Positions 6,153 through 13,686 of a stretch of DNA of 18,220 nt are shown piece by piece. Under the pieces are notes generated by a model, which saw only the letters and a list, made by a program, of their open reading frames with translations, did not search any database and was not told where the DNA came from. Positions within the stretch are counted from its first letter, which is position 1, and each line of letters opens with the position of its first letter. Position numbers and translations under genes: made by a program. This DNA comes from Candidatus Zixiibacteriota bacterium (GTDB lineage Bacteria; Zixibacteria; MSB-5A5; JAABVY01), in assembly GCA_014730285.1 (NCBI GenBank), contig WJIM01000167.1, positions 1 through 18,220 of the forward strand. Direction: 5' to 3'.

Positions 6153-7526
6153 ATGGTTTCATTTCAGAAAATATTGAGATTGATCTGCTATAGAAATCGC
6201 AGAAAGATCATGCATAGATTGAAAGAATTGAAAGAATATCAAAGCCTGCATCCCGAGCGGTTGCAGAAGCTTCAGCTTGAAAAGCTGAATAATCTGCTCA
6301 ACCATGCCTATGAAAATGTTGAGTACTACAATGAAGCTCTCGGCAAAACAGAGCTTTTGAAAAAGGGCAGGATAGAGATAAATTTTATCGAGGAATTGGC
6401 GCAGATACCATTTCTGACAAAGGACCTTGTTCGCAGTTTGGGAGCTAAGCTTTATTCCAGAGATCATCAGGAGCGGGGGTCATTTATGAACTCCTCCGGC
6501 GGTTCCACCGGAGAGCCGACCAGAATAATGCAGGATCGGGAGTACCTTATTTCCAACCTGGCCTGCTTCGAACTCGCCAAAAGCTGGAGGGGGGTCGGTC
6601 CATACGACAGCGAAATCATCTTATGGGGCGCCGAAAGGGATACGTTCGAGGGCAAGAAGCCGCTTTCCAGTTATGTGGGAGACTTTCTGCGAAATCGTAT
6701 CATGATTAACTGCTATAAGATGACGCCGGATGATATGGCGCGCTACATTCAGCTTATGAATCGCCACAAGCCAGCTATGATTCGTGCTTATGCCGACGCT
6801 ATCTATGAGCTTGCATGTTTCGCCCGAAAAAATAACATTCATGTCGAGTCGCAAAACGTTATCCATCCGACTGCCGGGACGCTTTTCGATTATATGCGGG
6901 AGGAAATAGAGGATGTCTTTCAGTGCAGGGTTTTCAATCATTATGGCAGCCGCGAGGTCGGGGCCATAGCATCCGAATGCCCCGCTCATGACGGAATGCA
7001 TATCTTCTGGGGACACATACATGCTGAAGTTGTGGATTCTGACGGAAATCCCTGCGAGCCGGGCCAGGAAGGCGAGATTGTAGTTACCAGCCTGGATAAT
7101 TATTCAATGCCGATTATTAGATACAAGATCGCAGATGTGGGCATCATGCGAGAGCCGGAAAAATGCCAATGCGGTATAAGCTTTCCGCGGCTGGCCTCGG
7201 TCAGCGGCAGGACCAGTGACTTCTTCAGAACAAGAGATGGAAGGGCGGTTACGCCGATATATTTTGCCCAGCTCCTGGGGGTTTATAGAAAGGAAGCAGG
7301 AGTGGAAAAATTCCAGGTAATTCAAAAGGACTACGACCATATAAAAATCAAGCTGATTGGCAACAGGGATGCATTTACGCAAATGCAGGATGAAATAAAT
7401 AACAAAATCAAAATCGTAATGGGCGATGACTGCCGAATTGAATATGAATTCGTGAGCGAAATCGAAACATCCAACACCGGCAAGGCGCGGTATGCTGTAT
7501 CCGAGATGGTGCACAAAAGTATATGA
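6153..7526 (+). CDS. CapK/PaaK-like adenylate-forming enzyme
   Basis: A 457-aa cytoplasmic enzyme of the phenylacetate-CoA ligase/CapK branch of the AMP-binding superfamily, which activates a carboxylic acid with ATP. The N-terminal 'LEKLNNLLNHAYENVEYYNEA' pattern is typical. The phosphate-loop motif SSGGSTGEPT is at 114-123, and the core motif HYGSREVG at 263-270 supplies the conserved aromatic-Gly and acidic residues. 'GEIVVTSLDNYSMPIIRYKI' with 'DVG' follows. Cys276, His283 and the CQCG at 338-341 look like the Cys/His set many PaaK-like enzymes use to hold a metal (inference). It directly abuts the flippase stop, with GAGG/GAAGG inside the flippase end as SD. In a polysaccharide locus it probably activates an acyl group for glycan modification. 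Substrate unknown. Confidence 0.85.
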   Translation: MVSFQKILRLICYRNRRKIMHRLKELKEYQSLHPERLQKLQLEKLNNLLNHAYENVEYYNEALGKTELLKKGRIEINFIEELAQIPFLTKDLVRSLGAKLYSRDHQERGSFMNSSGGSTGEPTRIMQDREYLISNLACFELAKSWRGVGPYDSEIILWGAERDTFEGKKPLSSYVGDFLRNRIMINCYKMTPDDMARYIQLMNRHKPAMIRAYADAIYELACFARKNNIHVESQNVIHPTAGTLFDYMREEIEDVFQCRVFNHYGSREVGAIASECPAHDGMHIFWGHIHAEVVDSDGNPCEPGQEGEIVVTSLDNYSMPIIRYKIADVGIMREPEKCQCGISFPRLASVSGRTSDFFRTRDGRAVTPIYFAQLLGVYRKEAGVEKFQVIQKDYDHIKIKLIGNRDAFTQMQDEINNKIKIVMGDDCRIEYEFVSEIETSNTGKARYAVSEMVHKSI

Positions 7527-7590
7527 AAACTAGTACATGGGCTTAAATCCGGTTGCTGAATATCCGATGCTTCTATTGAGGGGTTTTATT

Positions 7591-7597
7591 AAGGAGG
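7591..7597 (+). promoter_or_regulatory. Strong SD for the GT4 gene at 7605
   Basis: AAGGAGG lies seven bases before ATG, the best SD in the locus, in the 78-base gap after the adenylate-forming enzyme. It fixes the start and suggests independent, efficient translation of this glycosyltransferase. Confidence 0.75.
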
Positions 7598-7604
7598 AAA
7601 AATA

Positions 7605-8906
7605 ATGCCAGTGGCAGAAAAACAGATTATCGAAGAAGTAACTGATATAGAATCTCAGCCAAAATCCGATTCACCTCGAATTCTGATGCTGATAGATCAG
7701 TTCTATCCGGTACTCGGCGGAGCAGAAAAACAGGCTTTGCGTGTAAGCAAGGAATTGATCGAGCGCGGTTACGATATCAGCGTTCTGACACGGCAAAGCG
7801 ATAAATCCTATCCCCCTGAGGAGATTCATGAGGGTGTAAAGATTACCCGTTTGCCATACAGCGGTACCACCGGAGAGGATAAGCTAAAGTCGACTATTCC
7901 GGCCTTCAGGTGGCTGGTCAAAAATAAGGACAGCTACGATCTGGTGCACTGCCACGGCAACAATCCGCTTGAATGGGCGGCGATTGCGGCCAAAAAGTTT
8001 ACCGGCAGGCCCTATATAGTCAAACCGCCCAATCCCAATTTTCTCAACTACTCCGGCGCGGGCAACGGCTACAATCTGGTTAACAAAAATGGAAGCTGGC
8101 TGACAAGAAATGTCATTCGTCCGGTATGTTTACCCGCACTCAGGATCGTGCGCCGGCAGATGCTCAAAAATGCCAGTCATGTACTGGCGATTTCGCCGGA
8201 AATACAGCGCCGTGTGCGGGATGTGGGAGTAGAGCATGTTTCCGATGTTTCCAACGGCATCAACACCGACCGTTTTTACCCGGCATCACAGGATGAGAAG
8301 CTGGCTCTGCGCGAAAAGCTGGGACTGCCGAAGGAAAAAGTTATCTTCGTATATGCCGGACGCTTTGCCATCGAAAAGAATCTGATTACACTTCTCAAGG
8401 GCTGGCATAAAATTCATGATAAATACGATCACAGCAAAATGGAGCTAATTCTTCTGGGCGATTCCAACGGCCAGGTTTATACCAGCGAAGATGAAATACG
8501 GGCATATCATAAAGAGAATAACCTGACCACAGCAAAATTCCTCGGCAAGAAGCCGAATGTGGTGGATTATCTCAGGGCTTCAAATGTGCTTGTAATGTCG
8601 TCCCTGTGGGAAGGGCTTTCCAATTCAATTCTCGAGGGTATGGCCTGCGGTATTCCCGCGGTGGCTTCGGATATTTCCGCCAGCCAGGCTTTGGTGGAGC
8701 CTGATAAGTCGGGACTTTTATATAAGCCCCAGGACTGTGACGGTCTCGCGGAATACCTGGGCGTTATGATAGATGATAAAGAAAAGCGAATGGAGATGGG
8801 CAAGCGTGCACGCCAAATTGCCGTGGAGAAATTTTCATTCCCGGCAATTATCGACAAGATTACAAAGATATACAGCAATATCCTGGGACCCAAAGTCCCG
8901 CATTAA
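7605..8906 (+). CDS. GT4-family glycosyltransferase
   Basis: A 433-aa GT-B-fold retaining glycosyltransferase, acting at the inner face of the cytoplasmic membrane on a lipid-linked sugar chain. The N-terminal domain has 'MLIDQFYPVLGGAEKQ' (GGAEKQ at 38-43) and 'YDLVHCHG'. The linker has 'NGINTDRFYP'. The C-terminal donor domain has 'FVYAGRFAIEKNL', 'LILLGDS' and the EX7E motif E336-GLSNSIL-E344 in 'WEGLSNSILEGMACGIPAVAS', which binds the nucleotide-sugar. The length is normal for GT4. The first ~22 residues are a polar extension ahead of the Rossmann strand. The donor sugar cannot be read from sequence. Eight bases separate its stop from the next ATG. Confidence 0.9.
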   Translation: MPVAEKQIIEEVTDIESQPKSDSPRILMLIDQFYPVLGGAEKQALRVSKELIERGYDISVLTRQSDKSYPPEEIHEGVKITRLPYSGTTGEDKLKSTIPAFRWLVKNKDSYDLVHCHGNNPLEWAAIAAKKFTGRPYIVKPPNPNFLNYSGAGNGYNLVNKNGSWLTRNVIRPVCLPALRIVRRQMLKNASHVLAISPEIQRRVRDVGVEHVSDVSNGINTDRFYPASQDEKLALREKLGLPKEKVIFVYAGRFAIEKNLITLLKGWHKIHDKYDHSKMELILLGDSNGQVYTSEDEIRAYHKENNLTTAKFLGKKPNVVDYLRASNVLVMSSLWEGLSNSILEGMACGIPAVASDISASQALVEPDKSGLLYKPQDCDGLAEYLGVMIDDKEKRMEMGKRARQIAVEKFSFPAIIDKITKIYSNILGPKVPH

Positions 8907-8914
8907 GAAGTTCC

Positions 8915-10231
8915 ATGAACCTGTTCGCTTTCATACCCGTCAGCCTGCTGCTCTGCCTGGCGGTCTATCTCTCGATTAACCGGCCTCTCTGGCTTCTGGG
9001 AGGATATCTGGTACTGGTACCGTTATGTCCTCCGCTTCCGGCCGGGCCTATAGAGCTTTCCATGCTCGATCTTCTGGCAATACCGACAATAATCAGGATT
9101 ATCTATAACCTCTCACGCTCCGGATTTGAAATAAGGGGCGGTATAGTCAAGGGGATGTTCCTGATTGTAGCTGCGGCGGTTCTTTCTTATATCAGCTTCA
9201 GCTTTCAAACCCAGATATTATCTGCGGGACTGATGTTCAGAGTTATCAGGCTGATCGAGATGTTTCTGCCGGTGATTCTTGCATGTCAGACCTTACGCGA
9301 ATACCCGACGCATAAGATCATCCGGCTGTTTTTAATCGGCTCGGGGCTTACCGCGGCGGTAGCGGTCTTTATGTTCATGAACGGTATCTCACTCAGGGAA
9401 TCGCAGACTTTTATCGAGGACGGATTCGAAATATTTCGCGCCGGCGGAACTCATGGCGACTCCGGCTCGCTCGGGAGCTTCATGGGCGTGAGTGTGCTGG
9501 TAGCAATCTGGACACTGCTCTATTACAACCGTCATGATCTGGCGAAATGGGCTTTTATTTCCGGCGGATTATCCGGACTGGCGCTTTTGATGACACTCTC
9601 GCGCGGCGGACTGGTGCTGGCGGCGCTGGGCACACTGATATTGTTGATTCCGCTTCTTAAACAGCCGAGCAAACTGATAAAAGTTGCGTTTGTATCTGTG
9701 CTTCTGGTTGTGGCGGGATCGTTTGTGGCAGTCAAATATATGAATCATGATTTAATTGCCATGGCGGCATCCGAGTTTGGACAGCGTGTAACCGGATTGT
9801 CGGAACTCTCAAGCGATTTCGAGACCGTATCCAGCCACAGGACAATTCATTGGGAGCAGGGATTAAATCTGTACAAGGGCTCGGCGCTGGCATGGCCGTT
9901 CGGCCTGGGATATAAATCGCTGAAGCTCCATTACGATGCCCTGCCGGATAACAATTTCAACCAGGCTCTCTTCGAGATGGGTATCTTCGGGCTCTGTGCG
10001 CTTTTAATCCTGATAGGCTCGGGAATGCGGGACGGAATAATACAGTACAGATTCAATAGGCACTTCGGGATTCTGATACTGGCGTTGTGGATTGCGCTTA
10101 TATCCAATATGGTTTCGGCTGATGTTTTAACCTACTGGCATAATGTCCCGGCGATTTTTATTTTGCTGATTGCAGTTGGAATGAAGGCTCAAAGAATGCC
10201 GCACTCAGGCCGATACGCTTTACAGGGCTAA
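8915..10231 (+). CDS. O-antigen ligase/polymerase (Wzy_C) family protein
   Basis: A 438-aa polytopic inner-membrane protein with about 10-12 hydrophobic segments. The signature of the Wzy_C (PF04932-type) family is present: 'TLSRGGLVLAALG' with Arg230 after a membrane helix, a long periplasmic loop (~255-345), and 'DNNFNQALFEMGIFGL' at 345-360. Members either polymerise repeat units (Wzy) or ligate the chain to an acceptor (WaaL). With a flippase upstream and a Wzz-like gene downstream, polymerase is the more economical reading, but sequence alone does not separate the two. The start at 8915 has only a weak SD (AAGAAG) and probably depends on translation of the preceding gene. Confidence 0.82.
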   Translation: MNLFAFIPVSLLLCLAVYLSINRPLWLLGGYLVLVPLCPPLPAGPIELSMLDLLAIPTIIRIIYNLSRSGFEIRGGIVKGMFLIVAAAVLSYISFSFQTQILSAGLMFRVIRLIEMFLPVILACQTLREYPTHKIIRLFLIGSGLTAAVAVFMFMNGISLRESQTFIEDGFEIFRAGGTHGDSGSLGSFMGVSVLVAIWTLLYYNRHDLAKWAFISGGLSGLALLMTLSRGGLVLAALGTLILLIPLLKQPSKLIKVAFVSVLLVVAGSFVAVKYMNHDLIAMAASEFGQRVTGLSELSSDFETVSSHRTIHWEQGLNLYKGSALAWPFGLGYKSLKLHYDALPDNNFNQALFEMGIFGLCALLILIGSGMRDGIIQYRFNRHFGILILALWIALISNMVSADVLTYWHNVPAIFILLIAVGMKAQRMPHSGRYALQG

Positions 10232-10244
10232 AATCGGAATACTT

Positions 10245-11468
10245 ATGATAAATACTGATAAATTAAAGATTGCGGTAGTGCATGACTGGCTGGTTACCTA
10301 CTGCGGCGCGGAACGTGTGCTGGAGGAGATCATAAATCTTTTCCCGCATAGCGACCTGTATTCGCTGATTGACTTTCTTCCGGAAGACGACAGGGATTTT
10401 ATTCATCGAAAAAAAGTCCATACCTCATTTATTCAACGCTTGCCCCTGGCAAGGAAGAAATATCGCTCCTATCTGCCGTTTATGCCTCTGGCAGTCGAAC
10501 AGTTCGATTTTTCGGAGTATGATCTGGTTATTTCCAGCTCCTATGCGGTCGCCAAAGGCATAATCACCGGGCCGGATCAGCTTCACATATCCTATGTGCA
10601 TTCGCCCATACGCTATGCCTGGGATATGACTCACCAGTATCTTAGAGATTCCGGTTTAAACAGAGGTATTAAGGGAAAAATCGCCAAAATTATACTGCAT
10701 TATATCCGCAACTGGGATGCACGCTCCTCCAACGGCGTCGATTATTTTGTGGCTAATTCGAAATTCATTTCGCGCCGTATCATGAAATGTTACCGCCGTG
10801 AATCAACTGTGATACATCCGCCTGTTGATGTGCTCGCATTCGATGCGGTGGATCAGAAGGAAGATTTCTATCTGACTGTTTCGCGCATGGTGCCCTACAA
10901 AAAGATCGGTTTGATAGTTGAAGCGTTTGCCTCGATGCCGGATAAAAGGCTGGTGGTAATCGGGGACGGCCCTCAGTTTGAAGATATCAGGAGCAAGGCA
11001 AGTTCCAATGTCGGGATGCTGGGCTATCAACCATGCTCGGTGGTGAAAGAATATATGCAAAAAGCGCAAGCATTCGTATTCGCCGCCAAGGAGGATTTCG
11101 GAATTGTTCCAATCGAGGCTCAGGCCTGCGGAACACCGGTTATTGCTTACGGCAAGGGCGGGGCATTGGAGACCGTGGTCGAAAACAAAACCGGCCTGTT
11201 TTTTAATCAGCAGACTCCGGAATCGATTTCCGAAACCGTAAGACAATTCGAGAAAATGAAATTTGACCGAAATGTGATTCACGATAACGCCCTTCACTTT
11301 TCAAAAGAGCAATTCAAGCAGAATTTCATGGAATTTGTCTCCGAAAGGGTTGACAGATTTTTCGGTACTTCCGAGGATAATCTTCGAAAAGTCACGGAAA
11401 TATTATCTGCGGATGATAGGAAGCTTGAGCAAAAGCAGTTTGCCGGGGCAAATAAGTCGGTTTTTTGA
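10245..11468 (+). CDS. GT4-family glycosyltransferase, WbaZ-like
   Basis: A 407-aa cytoplasmic/peripheral glycosyltransferase. 'IAVVHDWLVTYCGAERVLEEI' (GAERV at 21-25) opens the acceptor domain. 'HISYVHSPIRYAWD' is a signature of the WbaZ/RfbZ-like mannosyltransferase group. 'LTVSRMVPYKKIGLIVEAF', 'RLVVIGDGPQ' and the EX7E motif E283-DFGIVPI-E291 with 'ACGTPVIAYGKGGALETV' form the donor domain. Mannose-type donor specificity is suggested by this resemblance only. Thirteen bases separate it from the Wzy_C gene. It is the last gene before the 277-base gap. The tail after ~380 is variable and charged. Confidence 0.88.
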   Translation: MINTDKLKIAVVHDWLVTYCGAERVLEEIINLFPHSDLYSLIDFLPEDDRDFIHRKKVHTSFIQRLPLARKKYRSYLPFMPLAVEQFDFSEYDLVISSSYAVAKGIITGPDQLHISYVHSPIRYAWDMTHQYLRDSGLNRGIKGKIAKIILHYIRNWDARSSNGVDYFVANSKFISRRIMKCYRRESTVIHPPVDVLAFDAVDQKEDFYLTVSRMVPYKKIGLIVEAFASMPDKRLVVIGDGPQFEDIRSKASSNVGMLGYQPCSVVKEYMQKAQAFVFAAKEDFGIVPIEAQACGTPVIAYGKGGALETVVENKTGLFFNQQTPESISETVRQFEKMKFDRNVIHDNALHFSKEQFKQNFMEFVSERVDRFFGTSEDNLRKVTEILSADDRKLEQKQFAGANKSVF

Positions 11469-11474
11469 AGCAAT

Positions 11475-11528
11475 AAAAAGTTCTGTCAGATCACAATCCG
11501 CCCGGGGCGGAGCACAATCTGACGGAAC
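11475..11528 (-). terminator. Long nested hairpin with minus-strand T-tract
   Basis: GTTCTGTCAGAT (11480-11491) pairs with ATCTGACGGAAC (11517-11528), twelve pairs including one G-U. Inside, TCCGCCC (11497-11503) faces GGGCGGA (11505-11511), with symmetric five-base internal loops CACAA/GCACA. On the minus strand it is followed directly by TTTTTATTG, the form of a rho-independent terminator, whereas on the plus strand AAATGATG follows. So it looks oriented against the flanking genes. As plus-strand RNA it would still form a stable 3' structure behind the WbaZ-like gene. Confidence 0.45.
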
Positions 11529-11745
11529 AAATGATGCATAGATTTGGAATGAACGTAGAAGTCTTTTCAATTGGGTCTGGAAAAACTTTCCCAAAATCTC
11601 ATTAGTCTCAAAAAACATGCAATACAGCCTCAAACAAGAATCCTATAATATGTTATCTTATTACAAGTTAGGAATTTACCGCGCAAGGCCCGGTGAAATG
11701 GCAGCTTATTTGCATGCAATATAATAGGATAAGTATAGGATTGGT
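11529..11745 (+). promoter_or_regulatory. Gap before wzz with possible promoters
   Basis: No convincing gene is visible between the hairpin and the Wzz-like start. Two TATAAT boxes occur, at 11644-11649 (a -35-like AATACA 17 bases upstream, three of six) and at 11720-11725 (no good -35). AGGA just before TTGGT-ATG serves as SD. The arrangement suggests that wzz can be transcribed separately from the upstream genes. Confidence 0.35.
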
Positions 11746-12858
11746 ATGTCCAAAGGCGATGATTTGAAAGATAATATGCCCTGGCTCGATGATTCGGAGG
11801 AGCAGGCCGAGAATTCCCGTGGACGGGAGTTTTTGCGCATCAATCTTTTCGAGCTGGCCGTTTTGTTTCTGAAGAATAAGAAATGGATCGTGGGCACTGC
11901 TGTGGCTGTGATGATTCTGGCCGGGATTATTCTGTTTCTGACTCCCAATAAGTACAGCTCGCATGCACGTATCCTCCCCAGCGGCAAGGGCGATCGTCTC
12001 TCGGCCCTGCAGGAGCTGGCTCAGATGAACGGCCTTACGAATATGGACGAAAACTCCTCCGAGCTTTTTCCGGTTATACTGCGTTCCCGTCATATCCGCA
12101 ATGCGGTACTGGACAAAGAATATCCCCTTAATGACAAAAATATCAATCTACGCGATTATTTCGATACCAGGGATCCCGACCGTCTTCTGGCATCATTGGC
12201 GAAGATTACATCTGTATCCATGGATAAAAAAAGCGGCGTGATTGATGTCAGTGTCGAGACTACCTCGTCCCGTCTCTCGCAGGCGGTTTTACAGGCATAT
12301 ATAACCGAACTCGAGAACTATAATATTCATAAGCGTCGCTCGCAGGCCAAGCAGGCATCGAAATACCTGGAAAAGCAGCTTGTGGAAATCGAAAAGGAGC
12401 TGAAGGAGGCAGAGGACAAGCTGGAGAAATTCCAGAATTCGAATCGTGGATGGGCTGCCAGCAGTAATCCGGAAATCCTCAAGATGCTGGCGCGTTTCCA
12501 GCGCGATATCGAAATTAAAACCAAGACCTACCTAACTCTGAGGCAGGAGTACGAACTTGCCAAGCTCAACGCCCAAAAGGATATACCTGTTGTAAGAGTG
12601 CTCGACCAGCCCTCGCTGCCCACTGTCAAATCCGGCCCCAGACGGCTTTCGGCAATTATTCTGGCGGGATTTGCGGCCTTTATGACCGCCTATATTGTGG
12701 TAATTGTGCTGAATGCATTAAAACGTGCCGGAAGCGGGCCGGACAGGGAGTCGTTTAAGGAATTGCGCGAGGATTTCAAGAAGGAATTTCCCAGGGTAAA
12801 CCAGATAATAGAAAAGACCAGGGAAAAGTCTAAAAGCCGCCGGAAGGTCGAAGCTTAG
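11746..12858 (+). CDS. Wzz-like polysaccharide chain-length regulator
   Basis: A 370-aa polysaccharide co-polymerase anchored in the inner membrane by two helices with a large periplasmic part between. After an acidic cytoplasmic N-terminus, TM1 spans about 47-65, preceded by 'NLFELAVLFLKNKK', typical of the Wzz fold. Residues ~194-235 are a strongly charged coiled coil. The Pro-rich signature before TM2 is visible (P289, P292, P298 in 'QPSLPTVKSGP'), with TM2 about 302-323. A basic cytoplasmic tail of ~45 residues ends the protein. No Walker motifs follow, so there is no fused Wzc-type kinase. It sets modal chain length together with the Wzy_C protein. Its TAG stop directly abuts the stop of the convergent methyltransferase gene. 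Confidence 0.87.
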   Translation: MSKGDDLKDNMPWLDDSEEQAENSRGREFLRINLFELAVLFLKNKKWIVGTAVAVMILAGIILFLTPNKYSSHARILPSGKGDRLSALQELAQMNGLTNMDENSSELFPVILRSRHIRNAVLDKEYPLNDKNINLRDYFDTRDPDRLLASLAKITSVSMDKKSGVIDVSVETTSSRLSQAVLQAYITELENYNIHKRRSQAKQASKYLEKQLVEIEKELKEAEDKLEKFQNSNRGWAASSNPEILKMLARFQRDIEIKTKTYLTLRQEYELAKLNAQKDIPVVRVLDQPSLPTVKSGPRRLSAIILAGFAAFMTAYIVVIVLNALKRAGSGPDRESFKELREDFKKEFPRVNQIIEKTREKSKSRRKVEA

Positions 12859-13686
12859 CTACTCTTTTTTTACCGCCACACACAAAAATTTCCGCATCCA
12901 GGGCTTGCCCGAGATAAATCCGCCATCCTTTTTGGAGAGGTCATGGCTGATATCCATAAACTCTATCCAGTCTTCAATCTCCATACCGACAGCGGCAAGG
13001 TATTCTTCGGTCTCTTTGCGCGTGAAGACATTATGAGTTTCGTTCATCTCCATCGATTCCATGGCTGAATTCAAAAATACATCTTTGGTTAGAAAGTCCT
13101 GCAATGTTCTTTTGGGAATACGGATTATATCTCCCGCCATTACGCTGTGTTTCGCACGATAATATTCGAACTTGCTTTCGAATTCCTGCAATAGGTCGAT
13201 CTTTTCAGGCGGAAGAAAGACATCGACATTGCCATCACCGGCATCCAGATGATCCAGAAGAAGATATTTCCCGCCAAATGCCAGCACTCTTCTAATCTCA
13301 CTCAGGCTTTTGTAGAGCTCATCCAATGTGCCGAAAAGCTTAACCTCATGCAGCATCTGGGAGGTTACGGCAACATCGAAATGGTCAGACGGAAGGTCGA
13401 GATTATCCGCCTTGCAAATTACCAGTTTCGCCTGCGGGCAGTTGTCTTCGATCCCCTTTGTCATCTCCACGCTTTCATCTACGCCCCAGACCTCATCCAC
13501 CTGCTTCGAGGCAAGCCCCAGAAACTGTCCCCATCCGCAACCGATCTCCACCAGACGTTTACATCCTCCGATATGATTCGACATCAGGTCGAATTTCCGG
13601 AGATCCTGCTTATCCCAGGATTTGGCTCGTTTTCTAAAGAATTCAGCTTCAGATTCGCCGTAAAGGCTGTCTTTCTTATTATTCAC
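12859..13686 (-). CDS. Class I SAM-dependent methyltransferase
   Basis: A 275-aa cytoplasmic methyltransferase. Motif I VEIGCGWG is at 46-53, an acidic residue at the end of beta2 is D70 (GVDES), 'ADNLDLPSDHFDVAVTSQMLHEV' covers motifs II-III at 93-115, and 'LAFGGKYLLLDH' is post-motif. The family resembles the UbiE/Methyltransf_11 type. The C-terminal third (after ~165) is specific and probably forms the substrate lid. The substrate is unknown. The start is GTG at 13686, directly after the TAA of the upstream peptidase gene, with GAGGAA inside the peptidase end as SD; the next Met (residue 35) would remove part of the N-terminal helix. The pair are therefore co-transcribed. A role with the neighbouring polysaccharide genes is possible but they are on the opposite strand. 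Confidence 0.85.
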   Translation of the reverse strand: MNNKKDSLYGESEAEFFRKRAKSWDKQDLRKFDLMSNHIGGCKRLVEIGCGWGQFLGLASKQVDEVWGVDESVEMTKGIEDNCPQAKLVICKADNLDLPSDHFDVAVTSQMLHEVKLFGTLDELYKSLSEIRRVLAFGGKYLLLDHLDAGDGNVDVFLPPEKIDLLQEFESKFEYYRAKHSVMAGDIIRIPKRTLQDFLTKDVFLNSAMESMEMNETHNVFTRKETEEYLAAVGMEIEDWIEFMDISHDLSKKDGGFISGKPWMRKFLCVAVKKE

